Below, in pieces: positions 33,162-41,196 of a stretch of 64,000 nucleotides of DNA. This stretch comes from Meridianimarinicoccus marinus. GTDB taxonomy: Bacteria > Pseudomonadota > Alphaproteobacteria > Rhodobacterales > Rhodobacteraceae. Both the position numbers and the translations under genes were made by a program. Under the pieces are notes generated by a model. It saw only the letters and a program-made list of their open reading frames with translations. It made no database searches and was not told the origin of the DNA. The DNA lies in NCBI RefSeq assembly GCF_040689105.1, contig NZ_JBFBVU010000010.1, forward strand, positions 1 through 64,000, read 5' to 3'. How positions within the stretch are numbered: position 1 is the stretch's first letter; the number at the start of each line of letters is the position of its first letter.

Positions 33162-33740
33162 TCAGGCTTCTGCCGCTTCGGCGGGCGCATCGGCCGCCGG
33201 TGCGTCATCCCGCTTGGGCAGGATATCGGCAACCTTCTTGCCACGGCGCTGCGCCACCATACGCGGGCTGGATTCGCTCTGAAGCCCGTCCAGCGTTGCG
33301 CGGATCATGTTGTAGGGGTTCTGCGACCCGATGGATTTCGCCACCACGTCATGAACACCCAACATCTCGAACACGGCGCGCATCGGACCACCGGCGATGA
33401 TGCCGGTCCCGGTCGGTGCCGTGCGCATGGTCACCCGGCCTGCCCCGTGACGCCCGTGGACGTCATGGTGCAGCGTGCGGCCTTCTTTCAGCGGCACACG
33501 GATGAGGTTGCGCTTGGCTTGCTCGGTGGCCTTGCGAATGGCCTCGGGGACCTCTTTCGCCTTGCCCTTGCCAAACCCGACACGGCCCTTCTGATCGCCG
33601 ACGACCACAAGTGCGGCGAAGCCAAAACGCTTACCACCCTTGACGGTCTTCGAGACCCGGTTGATCGCCACGAGACGATCGGCGAATTCCGGATTTTCGT
33701 CGCGATCGCGACCACCCCGGCGGTTATCTTCTCTTGCCAT
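33162..33740 (-). CDS. rpsE: 30S ribosomal protein S5
   Basis: 192 aa. An Arg/Asp-rich N-terminus precedes the double-stranded-RNA-like S5 domain with VKGGKRFGFAALVVVGDQKGRVGFGKGKAKEV, and the C-terminal domain has GPMRAVFEMLGVHDVVAKSIGS. The Ala-rich acidic tail is longer than in E. coli, as in other Rhodobacterales. S5 helps form the mRNA entry channel and influences fidelity. Gap to rplR is 11 nt. Confidence 0.98.
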   Translation of the reverse strand: MAREDNRRGGRDRDENPEFADRLVAINRVSKTVKGGKRFGFAALVVVGDQKGRVGFGKGKAKEVPEAIRKATEQAKRNLIRVPLKEGRTLHHDVHGRHGAGRVTMRTAPTGTGIIAGGPMRAVFEMLGVHDVVAKSIGSQNPYNMIRATLDGLQSESSPRMVAQRRGKKVADILPKRDDAPAADAPAEAAEA

Positions 33741-33751
33741 CTATCGTCTCC

Positions 33752-34111
33752 TCAGAACTTCAGTCCGCCTTCACGCGCAGCGTCGGCCAGAGCCTTCACC
33801 TTGCCGTGAAAGAGGAAGCCGCCACGGTCGAAGTAACATTCTTCGACACCAGCTGCCTTGGCACGTTCGGCAATCGCGGTGCCCACTTTCGCGGCGGCCT
33901 CGACATTGTTCTTGCCGGTGATGCCCAGATCTTTCTCGAGCGACGAGGCCGAGGCCAGGGTGACACCCTTCACGTCGTCGATCAGCTGGACGCTGATGTT
34001 CTTGTTCGAACGATGAACGCTCAGGCGCACGCGCCCCGAGTTCATCTTGCGAAGCTTGTTCCGAACGCGCAGACGGCGCTTCAGGAACAGTTCCCTTTTG
34101 CTGTTTGCCAT
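33752..34111 (-). CDS. rplR: 50S ribosomal protein L18
   Basis: 119 aa: KRELFLKRRLRVRNKLRKM, LSVHRSNKNISVQLIDD and the C-terminal FDRGGFLFHGKVKALADAAREGGL block identify L18, which binds 5S rRNA with L5. Normal length. It lies between rplF and rpsE with 11-nt gaps on both sides, all one transcript. Confidence 0.98.
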   Translation of the reverse strand: MANSKRELFLKRRLRVRNKLRKMNSGRVRLSVHRSNKNISVQLIDDVKGVTLASASSLEKDLGITGKNNVEAAAKVGTAIAERAKAAGVEECYFDRGGFLFHGKVKALADAAREGGLKF

Positions 34112-34122
34112 TTCTCGCGTCC

Positions 34123-34656
34123 TTACTTCTTCTTGCCTTCCTTACGGAAGATGAACTCGTCTTTGTATTTGATGCCCTTGCCCTTGTAGGGCTCCGGAGC
34201 ACGCCATTCGCGGATATTCGCCGCAACCTGGCCAACGAGCTGTTCATCGGTCCCTTCGACCACGATCTGGGTCTGCTTGGGGCAGGTGACCGTGATGCCT
34301 TCGGGGATCGCGAAGTCGACATCGTGGCTGTAGCCAAGCGCCAGTTTCAGGGTGTTCCCCTGGATCTGTGCCCGGTAACCCACACCGTTGATCTCCAGCT
34401 CCTTCTTGAACCCGGTGGTGACACCGGTCACGAGGTTCTGGATCATGGTGCGGGACATGCCCCACTGCTGACGCGCCCGCTTGGACGTGCCACGCGGGGT
34501 GATCACGATGGTGTTGTCTTCCACGGCCACCGAAACGTCGTCGGACGCGGTGAAGCTGCGGGTCACTTTCGCGCCCTTCACTTCAATGGTCTGACCCGAC
34601 ACGTTCGCGGTTACGCCCGAAGGAATGTCGACCGGTTTCTTGCCAATACGAGACAT
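34123..34656 (-). CDS. rplF: 50S ribosomal protein L6
   Basis: 177 aa with two repeated L6 domains. It starts MSRIGKKPVDIPSGV, has MSRTMIQNLVTGVTTGFKKEL in the middle and ends PEPYKGKGIKYKDE...RKEGKKK, near the sarcin-ricin loop and GTPase-associated region. Lies between rpsH and rplR in the spc order. Confidence 0.98.
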   Translation of the reverse strand: MSRIGKKPVDIPSGVTANVSGQTIEVKGAKVTRSFTASDDVSVAVEDNTIVITPRGTSKRARQQWGMSRTMIQNLVTGVTTGFKKELEINGVGYRAQIQGNTLKLALGYSHDVDFAIPEGITVTCPKQTQIVVEGTDEQLVGQVAANIREWRAPEPYKGKGIKYKDEFIFRKEGKKK

Positions 34657-34668
34657 TTCCGGACCTCC

Positions 34669-35061
34669 CTAGAATACGGTGCAGAGCACTTCGCCGCCAA
34701 CATTGGCAGAGCGTGCAGCTGCATCCGACATCACACCCTTGGGTGTGGAGACGATGGAAACGCCCAGGCCTTGCTTGACCTGAGGCAGGTTTTGCGAAGC
34801 GGCATAGACGCGGCGGCCAGGGGTCGACACGCGCTTGAGATCGCGGATGACCGGGGTGCCGTCGAAGTATTTCAGGCTGATTTCAATGGCCGGGTGGCCG
34901 TTGAGATCCGTGGTTTTCTCATAGCCGCGGATGTAGCCTTCGTCGGCCAGAACATCCAGCACCCAGCAACGCAGCTTGGACGCGGGCGAAGTCACGGTGG
35001 ACTTGCCACGCAGTTGTGCGTTGCGGATACGGGTCAGCATATCACCGAGAGGATCGTTCAT
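34669..35061 (-). CDS. rpsH: 30S ribosomal protein S8
   Basis: 130 aa: NDPLGDMLTRIRNAQLRGK, then VLADEGYIRGYE and the C-terminal GLGVSIVSTPKGVMSDAAAR block. S8 binds helix 21 of 16S rRNA and, in enterobacteria, represses the spc operon by binding its own mRNA near rplE. Whether that control exists here is unknown. It is 12 nt from rpsN and rplF on either side. Confidence 0.98.
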   Translation of the reverse strand: MNDPLGDMLTRIRNAQLRGKSTVTSPASKLRCWVLDVLADEGYIRGYEKTTDLNGHPAIEISLKYFDGTPVIRDLKRVSTPGRRVYAASQNLPQVKQGLGVSIVSTPKGVMSDAAARSANVGGEVLCTVF

Positions 35062-35073
35062 TATATACGCTCC

Positions 35074-35379
35074 TTACCAGCTCGATTTGACCATACCGGG
35101 GATCTGGCCGTTCGAGCCAAGTTCCCGCAGCTTGATACGGCTGACCTTCAGCTTACGGTAGTAAGCGTGGGGACGGCCGGTCAGCTGACACCGGTTGTGA
35201 AGACGGGTTGCCGAGGAATTCCGCGGCAGCTTTGCCAATTTCAGACGCGCCTTGAAGCGCTCCTCCATCGGCAGGTTCTCGTCGGCTGCGATCTCTTTCA
35301 GTTCAGCGCGTTTGGCGGCGTATTTCTCCACCAGCTTCTGACGCTTCACTTCGCGAGCAATCATCGATTTTTTTGCCAT
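35074..35379 (-). CDS. rpsN: 30S ribosomal protein S14 (zinc-free form)
   Basis: 101 aa, the long form without the CxxC...CxxC zinc motif; only one Cys remains (HNRCQLTGRPHAYYRK). Begins MAKKSMIAREVKRQKLVEKY and ends LGSNGQIPGMVKSSW. S14 is a head protein of the 30S subunit. Standard position between rplE and rpsH. Confidence 0.98.
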   Translation of the reverse strand: MAKKSMIAREVKRQKLVEKYAAKRAELKEIAADENLPMEERFKARLKLAKLPRNSSATRLHNRCQLTGRPHAYYRKLKVSRIKLRELGSNGQIPGMVKSSW

Positions 35380-35399
35380 GTCGTGATCTCTCCCGCGGC

Positions 35400-35960
35400 T
35401 CAGCTTGTGAAGGGCATGTTGAAAGCTTTCAACAGCGCCTTGGCTTCCGCGTCGGTGGATGCGTTGGTGCAGATGATGATGTCCATGCCGCGGACTTCAT
35501 CGACCTTGTCGTATTCGATCTCGGGGAACACGATGTGTTCTTTCAGGCCCATGGCATAGTTGCCACGGCCGTCGAACGACGTCGTTTTCACACCCCGGAA
35601 GTCACGCACGCGCGGCAGCGCGATGGTGATCAGACGGTCGAGGAATTCATACATCCGGTCACCACGCAGGGTCACCTTGGTTCCCAGCGGCATGTCTTCG
35701 CGAACGCGGAAGCTTGCCACCGATTTCTTGGCGCGGGTCACGACGGCGTGCTGACCGGCAATCAGGGTCAGGTCGGCCTGGGCCGATTTCACCTTCTTGG
35801 TATCCTGCACGGCTTTGCCGACACCCATGTTCAGGACGATCTTTTCCAGCTTCGGGATCATCATCTCGTTCTTGTACGAGAATTCTTCCTTCAGCGCGGC
35901 GCGGATCGTTTCCCGGTACAGGGACTTCAGGCGCGGGGTGTAGTCTGCGGTATCCAGCAT
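35400..35960 (-). CDS. rplE: 50S ribosomal protein L5
   Basis: 186 aa from ATG 35960, which overlaps the rplX stop (ATGA); a GTG one codon upstream is not needed. Blocks PKLEKIVLNMGVGKAVQD, KKSVASFRVREDMPLGTKVTLRG and GLKEHIVFPEIEYDKVDEVRGMDI identify L5, which binds 5S rRNA and contacts P-site tRNA and S13. Translation is probably coupled to rplX. Confidence 0.98.
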   Translation of the reverse strand: MLDTADYTPRLKSLYRETIRAALKEEFSYKNEMMIPKLEKIVLNMGVGKAVQDTKKVKSAQADLTLIAGQHAVVTRAKKSVASFRVREDMPLGTKVTLRGDRMYEFLDRLITIALPRVRDFRGVKTTSFDGRGNYAMGLKEHIVFPEIEYDKVDEVRGMDIIICTNASTDAEAKALLKAFNMPFTS

Positions 35961-36265
35961 CACACGGCCTCCCCGGTGGTCTTGGCGAAACGCACTTTCT
36001 TGCCGTCTTCGACACGGAAGCCGACGCGGGTCGGTTTGCCGTTGGCGTCCAGCAGAGCCAGGTTGCTCAGCTCGATCGGCATGGCCTTCGGCACACGACC
36101 GCCCTTTGCGTTCTGCGACTGCTTGGTGTGGCGGATGGCCATGTTCACGCCTTCCACGACAGCCTTGCCGGCTTTCGGATCGACGGACTGGATCTCGCCA
36201 TCGCGGCCCTTGTCCTTGCCCGCCAGAACGCGGACCTTGTCACCCTTGCGGAGTTTGGCAGCCAT
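35960..36265 (-). CDS. rplX: 50S ribosomal protein L24
   Basis: 101 aa from ATG 36265, overlapping the rplN stop (ATGA). The KOW motif is at the start (KLRKGDKVRVLAGKDKGRDG), followed by VVEGVNMAIRHTKQSQ. L24 is an assembly initiator near the exit tunnel. Coupled on both sides through four-base overlaps (rplN-rplX-rplE). Confidence 0.98.
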   Translation of the reverse strand: MAAKLRKGDKVRVLAGKDKGRDGEIQSVDPKAGKAVVEGVNMAIRHTKQSQNAKGGRVPKAMPIELSNLALLDANGKPTRVGFRVEDGKKVRFAKTTGEAV

Positions 36266-36633
36266 CACAGCACCTCCGGAGCAAGCGAGATGATTTTCAT
36301 GAAGTTCTTCGCGCGCAGTTCGCGCACCACCGGTCCGAAGATCCGGGTGCCGATCGGCTCGTTGTTGTTGTTCAGGATAACAGCAGCGTTGCGATCGAAG
36401 CGAATGGCGGTGCCGTCTTCACGGCGAACTTCCTTGGCGGTGCGCACGACGACAGCCTTGCGAACGTCGCCTTTCTTGACGCGGCCACGCGGAATGGCTT
36501 CCTTGACCGACACCACGATGATGTCGCCCACGGAGGCATATTTCCGTTTGGATCCGCCCAAAACCTTGATGCACTGAACTCGGCGAGCGCCAGAGTTGTC
36601 AGCAACATCCAGATTTGTCTGCATCTGGATCAT
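36265..36633 (-). CDS. rplN: 50S ribosomal protein L14
   Basis: 122 aa: [20 protein letters not shown], then [23 protein letters not shown] and the [14 protein letters not shown] block. The most conserved L14 features are intact. It sits at the intersubunit face and contacts L19 and the 30S subunit. It lies 74 nt after rpsQ; that gap carries a TGGGACC/GGTCCCA inverted repeat (36651-36678). Confidence 0.98.
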
Positions 36634-36707
36634 GGGATACTCCCGACCTTTGGGACCGCTTTACAGACATAGGTCCCAGGGTTTCGATGAAACCGGTTGG
36701 CGCGACC

Positions 36708-36938
36708 TTAAGCGGTCACGACCTCCCAGCGTTTGGTCTTCGACTTCGGCGCACATTCCTGGATGCGAACGAAATCGCCTTCCTTGAACGTGTTGGCCTC
36801 GTCATGGGCCCGGTACTTCTTCGATTTCCGGATGGTTTTCTGAAGAACCGGGTGCTTGAACCGACGCTCCACCGATACGGTGACGGTCTGGTCGTTCTTG
36901 GCGCTGGTCACAGTGCCGGACAGGATACGCTTGGGCAT
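36708..36938 (-). CDS. rpsQ: 30S ribosomal protein S17
   Basis: 76 aa: MPKRILSGTVTSAKNDQTVTV, RRFKHPVLQKTIRKSKKY and VRIQECAPKSKTKRWEVV. OB-fold primary 16S rRNA-binding protein of the 30S body. It lies 12 nt after rpmC in the rearranged S10/spc junction. Confidence 0.98.
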   Translation of the reverse strand: MPKRILSGTVTSAKNDQTVTVSVERRFKHPVLQKTIRKSKKYRAHDEANTFKEGDFVRIQECAPKSKTKRWEVVTA

Positions 36939-36950
36939 GTCTAAGGCTCC

Positions 36951-37154
36951 TTATTCGGCGGCTGCAGCAGCGGCTTTTTCGTTCAACACAGTCATCACAC
37001 GCGCGATGTCACGACGGACAACGCGGGTACGCGCGGTGTTTTCCATGGCACCCGTGGCGCTCTGGAAGCGGAGGTTGAAGGCCTCCTTTTTCAGCGCGGC
37101 CAGCTCGTCACGGAGCTGATCGGGCGTCTTGTCACGCAGTTCAGTGGCGTTCAT
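36951..37154 (-). CDS. rpmC: 50S ribosomal protein L29
   Basis: 67 aa from ATG 37154 (MNATELRDKTPDQLRDEL), a two-helix protein near the tunnel exit and the SRP/trigger factor docking site. GAGAAAGGAACGG precedes the start. It normally follows rplP directly; here three unrelated genes intervene, and a candidate promoter lies at 37275-37303, so it appears to head a new transcript. Confidence 0.97.
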   Translation of the reverse strand: MNATELRDKTPDQLRDELAALKKEAFNLRFQSATGAMENTARTRVVRRDIARVMTVLNEKAAAAAAE

Positions 37155-37274
37155 GCGCCGTTCCTTTCTCAATACACCAGCAAGCCCCTGACGGTTGGTT
37201 CAGGGTCACCCGAAGCCCGGTGGTTGAATGGCAATAACCACGAATCCCGCAAGCGGGAATCCGTGAGATGGCGC

Positions 37275-37303
37275 TGCCTACAAGACCGGGGCTTTGGTGG
37301 CAA
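37275..37303 (-). promoter_or_regulatory. Candidate promoter for the rpmC-rpmD block
   Basis: On the minus strand TTGCCA (37298-37303), 17-nt spacer and TAGGCA (37275-37280), about 120 nt upstream of rpmC, in the gap after the inserted oxygenase gene. Spacing is ideal; both hexamers are moderate matches. A small TCCCGCAAGCGGGA palindrome lies between it and rpmC (37245-37258). Confidence 0.45.
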
Positions 37304-37365
37304 GGGAGAATGTGGAAAACAGCCGGTGTGACCGCGTCCGGGCAATCCAACGGGGAATTTGTGCC

Positions 37366-37986
37366 CTATTCCCACCCGTAGTTGAAGCTCACGCTGATGC
37401 GTTCGTCTTCGGCCATGTTCATCGGCACCTCGTGGCGCAGCCAGCTTTCCCACAGCAGCACGTCGCCGACCCTGGGCTTGGGGTAGACGAAGGTCTGCAA
37501 GTCGCGCCGGGCGGCCTTCTGGCGCGCGGGCGCGGCCATCATGCGGGCCGACCGGGGGTCTTCCAGCTTCAGCGCGCTGGCGCCTTCGGGCATTGCCACA
37601 TAGGTGGTGCCCGAGATCACCGAATGCGGATGGATGTGCGAGGCATGCATGCCGCCCTCGGGCAGGATGTTGATCCAGATGTCCTCCAGCTTCAGCGCGC
37701 GGCCGTCCAGATCGAACTCCAGATCCTTTGCGAATTCCGCGACATGAAGGTCCAGCGCGGCCACCACATCGGCAAAGATCGGGAACCGCCACGGCAGATC
37801 GGTCAGCGAGGCATAGGAGGTGTAGCCGGGATAGCCGTTCTCCTCGCACCAGTCCTGCCCGGCTTCGTCATCCTGCGCGATGACCATGCAGGAGGACTCC
37901 AGCTCGGCCGGATCGACGGGCGTGCCGAACTCCGCCAGGGCGGCGCGATACAGGCGGGTGACAAACAGCGACTCGATGGTGGGCAT
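37366..37986 (-). CDS. Putative 2-oxoglutarate/Fe(II) oxygenase (TIGR02466-like)
   Basis: 206 aa from ATG 37986 (MPTIESLFVTRLYRA). The family pattern is visible: INILPEGGMHASHIHPHSVISGTTYV, where His residues in HASHIHPH are likely Fe ligands, then VGDVLLWESWLRHEVPMN with the distal His, and an Arg in DERISVSFNYGW that would bind 2-oxoglutarate. It should hydroxylate an unknown substrate. It is one of three non-ribosomal genes between rplP and rpmC; proximity to ribosomal genes suggests, but does not show, a translational target. Confidence 0.75.
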   Translation of the reverse strand: MPTIESLFVTRLYRAALAEFGTPVDPAELESSCMVIAQDDEAGQDWCEENGYPGYTSYASLTDLPWRFPIFADVVAALDLHVAEFAKDLEFDLDGRALKLEDIWINILPEGGMHASHIHPHSVISGTTYVAMPEGASALKLEDPRSARMMAAPARQKAARRDLQTFVYPKPRVGDVLLWESWLRHEVPMNMAEDERISVSFNYGWE

Positions 37987-38021
37987 GGGATGATCTCCTG
38001 TGGCCGCGCCGCCGCCGGTCG

Positions 38022-38522
38022 TCACAACCAGCGCCGGGTCCGGCGTCGGTAGTCTTGGTATTCCTCTGCAAACCGTTCGGCAAGATAGCGTTCCTCGGGC
38101 CGGATCATCCAGACCTCGAGAATGGCACAGGCCAGCAGGGTCGCAGCCACGAGCCAGGCGGAATCCAGCGCCAGCGCCCCGCCGATCCCGGCCAGCGCCG
38201 CCCCCAGATAGTTCGGATTGCGCGACCAGGCGAAGGGACCGGTGGTGACAAGCTGTGTCGTTGCCGTGCCGGGCAGAGACGGCTGGTGCGCCTTGTCCAA
38301 CTCGGTCTTGGCCCGGCTGATCAGCCAGAACCCGAACAGGAACAGCGCAACCCCAAGTAGTCCCCCGATAGGGCGCCAGAGATAGAGCGTGGTGGGCCAG
38401 ACCCATTCAAGGACAAGGCCCATGGCCAGCAGGGGAAACAGGACCACATCCGAGATCTTCCACGGATGGGCATGTGCCCCGGCATCCTCGGGCGTTGGCG
38501 GGGCTTTCAGGGGATTGGTCAT
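38022..38522 (-). CDS. Isoprenylcysteine carboxyl methyltransferase-like membrane protein
   Basis: 166 aa with four or five membrane helices and the ICMT/PEMT C-terminal signature: TTGPFAWSRNPNYLG (SAM-binding RNPxYLG) and RPEERYLAERFAEEYQDYRRRTRRW (acidic/aromatic motif). Bacterial members methylate lipids or small molecules at the membrane and are not known to act on prenylated proteins. It is encoded 36 nt upstream of the oxygenase gene, so the two may be co-transcribed. Confidence 0.85.
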   Translation of the reverse strand: MTNPLKAPPTPEDAGAHAHPWKISDVVLFPLLAMGLVLEWVWPTTLYLWRPIGGLLGVALFLFGFWLISRAKTELDKAHQPSLPGTATTQLVTTGPFAWSRNPNYLGAALAGIGGALALDSAWLVAATLLACAILEVWMIRPEERYLAERFAEEYQDYRRRTRRWL

Positions 38523-38625
38523 GCGCGCGATGCCGTATATATTGACGTTGGAATGACCTTGATACCAGCCCGGCCGCGCACGCCCAAGCCTTGCTCCGGC
38601 AAGGTCCTCAGACCCTGATCACCGG

Positions 38626-39222
38626 TCAGTTTTGCGCCCGCTCCATCATCATCATGTGGACGGCGTGCATCCCCTCCTCCGCCATGCGCGTGACCTCGCC
38701 CGCATGGGTCTGCAGGGCGGCGACCACCTCGGGATTGGCGGAGGTCTGGATCACCACGACCCCGTCCTCGGTCGTCTCGATGGTCGAGGTGATGCTGTCG
38801 CCGCGCAGAAAGAAGATGTCCAGGGTCGGGCTCTGGATATAGATCTGTGGATCGTCCCCGGCGTCCACCCGCCCGATCATGCCGACCACATGGCTTATCA
38901 GCGCCTCGGCCACCATGGGATCCGAAGCGCGGGTCACGGTGCGGATGCCATCGGGCAAGTTGTCCACCTCGCGGCTGAGCGCATCGAAGTGGTGAAACAG
39001 AACCTGCAGTTCCGCGCTTTCTCGCAGTGTCGCGTTGTCGCCGCGCAGGCCGGGCATCAGGCGCATGTCGTGGCCGGTGCCATCGGCGCCATGGTGCTGC
39101 ATCATGTGCCCGCCCTGCCCCATCTGGGCGGCTGCGGGTACGGCCATCAAGGTGAGCCCCGCCAGCGCGACGGCCATGACGCGGCATATTCCGCGCGCGG
39201 TTCCCTTGGTCGGATGATTCAT
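38626..39222 (-). CDS. Secreted hypothetical protein, Met/His-rich after signal peptide
   Basis: 198 aa. The signal peptide is long, with hydrophobic core VMAVALAGLTLMAVPAAA and probable cleavage after AAA. The mature N-terminus is rich in Met and His (GQGGHMMQHHGADGTGHDM), which could bind copper or another metal, and the C-terminus is again Met-rich (HAVHMMMMERAQ). The central region (REVDNLPDGIRTVTRASDP, QSPTLDIFF) resembles periplasmic proteins of relatives without assigned function. First of three inserted genes after the rplP terminator. Confidence 0.7.
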   Translation of the reverse strand: MNHPTKGTARGICRVMAVALAGLTLMAVPAAAQMGQGGHMMQHHGADGTGHDMRLMPGLRGDNATLRESAELQVLFHHFDALSREVDNLPDGIRTVTRASDPMVAEALISHVVGMIGRVDAGDDPQIYIQSPTLDIFFLRGDSITSTIETTEDGVVVIQTSANPEVVAALQTHAGEVTRMAEEGMHAVHMMMMERAQN

Positions 39223-39317
39223 GCCTCGGCTCCTTCTGATCGGGCAGAGCCTAGGCTGAAATCCGGAGGATTAAAACATCGAAATGCTGGAATGTAGCCC
39301 GCGCACAGGCCCAACGA

Positions 39318-39349
39318 AAAGACCCCCGCCGATCACTCGACAGGGGTCA
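39318..39349 (-). terminator. Rho-independent terminator after rplP
   Basis: GACCCC (39321-39326) pairs with GGGGTC (39343-39348), followed on the minus strand by TTTTCG. It lies about 30 nt after rplP, with a degenerate copy of the dispersed palindrome (39357-39377) between. It separates the S10 block from the three inserted genes. Confidence 0.65.
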
Positions 39350-39379
39350 ATTTCGGGGCGGGGTTGAACCCGTCGCCGC

Positions 39380-39793
39380 CTACCAGTCCTCGCGGACCAC
39401 CACGCGGGTCTTGATCGGCAGCTTCATCGCCGCAAGGCGCAGGGCCTCGCGGGCGACGGCTTCGCTGACGCCGTCGATCTCGAACATGATCCGACCCGGC
39501 TTGACCTTGGCTGCCCAGAAGTCGACCGAACCCTTACCCTTACCCATCCGGACTTCGGTGGGTTTGGAGGTCACGGCCACATCCGGGAAGATGCGGATCC
39601 AGACACGGCCCTGACGCTTCATCTGACGCGTCATGGCACGGCGCGCGGCTTCGATCTGACGTGCGGTAACACGCTCCGGCTGCAGGGCCTTCAGGCCGAA
39701 TGTTCCGAACGCGAGGTCCGAACCGCCCTTGGCTTGACCGTGGATACGGCCTTTGTGCTGCTTGCGGAATTTTGTACGCTTTGGCTGAAGCAT
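39380..39793 (-). CDS. rplP: 50S ribosomal protein L16
   Basis: 137 aa: MLQPKRTKFRKQHKGRIHGQ, then EAARRAMTRQMKRQGRVWIRIFPD and RMGKGKGSVDFWAAKVKPG. L16 organises the A-site region near the peptidyl-transferase centre. The conserved Arg in EVRMGKGKGSV is the residue hydroxylated by YcfD in E. coli. Last gene of the first S10 block, followed by a terminator rather than rpmC. Confidence 0.98.
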   Translation of the reverse strand: MLQPKRTKFRKQHKGRIHGQAKGGSDLAFGTFGLKALQPERVTARQIEAARRAMTRQMKRQGRVWIRIFPDVAVTSKPTEVRMGKGKGSVDFWAAKVKPGRIMFEIDGVSEAVAREALRLAAMKLPIKTRVVVREDW

Positions 39794-39805
39794 TTGTCGC
39801 TCTCC

Positions 39806-40531
39806 TTAGCGGTCGCGGTCGCGACGGCCACCGCCGCCAGCGCCACGGGGGGCCGGACCATCCTGAAGCTCGGCCGCTTTGCGGTCACGCGCCTGAGGAT
39901 CATGTTCCATGATCTCGCCTTTGAAGATCCAGCACTTGATGCCGATGATGCCATACGGCGTGACGGCTTCGACCAGTGCATAGTCGACGTCGGCCCGCAG
40001 GGTGTGCAACGGCACGCGGCCTTCACGATACCATTCGGTCCGCGCGATCTCGGCACCGCCCAGACGGCCGGCGACATTCAGACGGATGCCCAGGGCGCCC
40101 ATCCGCATCGAGTTCTGCACGGCGCGCTTCATGGCGCGGCGGAAAGACACCCGGCGCTCCAGCTGCTGCGCGACGTTCTCGGCGACCAGACGTGCGTCCA
40201 GCTCCGGCTTGCGAACCTCGACGATGTTCAGGTGCACTTCGCTGTCGGTCATCTTGGCCAGCTTCTTGCGAAGCTGCTCGATGTCCGCGCCTTTCTTGCC
40301 GATGATCACACCCGGACGCGCCGAGTGAATGGTCACGCGGCACTTCTTGTGCGGACGCTCGATGATGATGCGGCTGATGCCGGCCTGCTTGCATTCCGTG
40401 AAGATGAATTCGCGAATCTTCACATCTTCCAGCAGCATGTCGCCGAAATCTTTGCTGTCGGCGTACCAACGGCTGTCCCAGGTCCGGTTGACCTGCAGAC
40501 GCATGCCGACGGGATTGACTTTGTTACCCAT
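39806..40531 (-). CDS. rpsC: 30S ribosomal protein S3
   Basis: 241 aa from ATG 40531; the start shares one base with the rplV stop (TAATG). The KH domain includes RPGVIIGKKGADIEQLRKKL, and the C-terminal domain has FRRAMKRAVQNSMRMGALGI and YREGRVPLHTLRADVDYA. The tail is Gly/Arg-rich. S3 forms part of the mRNA entry and helicase site. Confidence 0.98.
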   Translation of the reverse strand: MGNKVNPVGMRLQVNRTWDSRWYADSKDFGDMLLEDVKIREFIFTECKQAGISRIIIERPHKKCRVTIHSARPGVIIGKKGADIEQLRKKLAKMTDSEVHLNIVEVRKPELDARLVAENVAQQLERRVSFRRAMKRAVQNSMRMGALGIRLNVAGRLGGAEIARTEWYREGRVPLHTLRADVDYALVEAVTPYGIIGIKCWIFKGEIMEHDPQARDRKAAELQDGPAPRGAGGGGRRDRDR

Positions 40532-40911
40532 TAGGCTTGCTCCTCGATCTGGCGGACCTTGATGGTCAGTTCCGAGAACGGCTTGATGATCTTGCCGAAC
40601 CGGCCCCGGGCACGCGGGCGACCGCGCTTCAGGGTCAGGTTCTTGCCGACATAGGCTTCGGCGACGACCAGCTCGTCCACGTCCAGGTTGTGGTTGTTCT
40701 CGGCGTTGGCGATGGCGGACTGAAGACATTTCTTCACGTCGCCGGCGATCCGCTTGTTCGAGAAGGTGAGATCGGTCAGCGCCTTCTCGACCTTCTTGCC
40801 ACGGATCATCTGCGCAACCAGGTTCAGTTTCTGCGGGCTGGTCCGAAGCATGCGGATTTTCGCCATTGCTTCGTTTTCAGCCACGCGGCGGGGGTTCTTT
40901 GCCTTGCCCAT
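40531..40911 (-). CDS. rplV: 50S ribosomal protein L22
   Basis: 126 aa: AKIRMLRTSPQKLNLVAQMIRGKKV and the extended beta hairpin near the C-terminus (LKRGRPRARGRFGKIIKP), which lines the nascent-peptide tunnel and is the site of macrolide resistance in other species. One base overlaps rpsC; three nt separate it from rpsS. Confidence 0.98.
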   Translation of the reverse strand: MGKAKNPRRVAENEAMAKIRMLRTSPQKLNLVAQMIRGKKVEKALTDLTFSNKRIAGDVKKCLQSAIANAENNHNLDVDELVVAEAYVGKNLTLKRGRPRARGRFGKIIKPFSELTIKVRQIEEQA

Positions 40912-40914
40912 GAC

Positions 40915-41193
40915 TTACTTCCGTTTCGCTTTCTTGTCCGCCGCGTGACCATAATAGGTCCGGGTCGGAGAATATTCGCCGAACTTCTGGCCGATCATGT
41001 CCTCGGACACGGCAACCGGAATGTGTTTCTTGCCGTTGTAGACGGCGAAGGTCAGACCCACGAACTGGGGCAGAATGGTCGAACGACGCGACCAGATCTT
41101 GATGACTTCGTTCTTGCCGCTTTCGCGGACTTTCTCGGCCTTCTTCAGCACGTAGCTGTCAACGAAAGGCCCTTTCCAAACGGAGCGTGCCAT
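40915..41193 (-). CDS. rpsS: 30S ribosomal protein S19
   Basis: 92 aa: MARSVWKGPFVDSYVLKKAE, IKIWSRRSTILPQFVGLTFAVYNGKKH and GQKFGEYSPTRTYYGHAADKK. A 30S head protein near the decoding region, partner of S13. It lies 3 nt after rplB and before rplV. Confidence 0.98.
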   Translation of the reverse strand: MARSVWKGPFVDSYVLKKAEKVRESGKNEVIKIWSRRSTILPQFVGLTFAVYNGKKHIPVAVSEDMIGQKFGEYSPTRTYYGHAADKKAKRK

Positions 41194-41196
41194 ATG

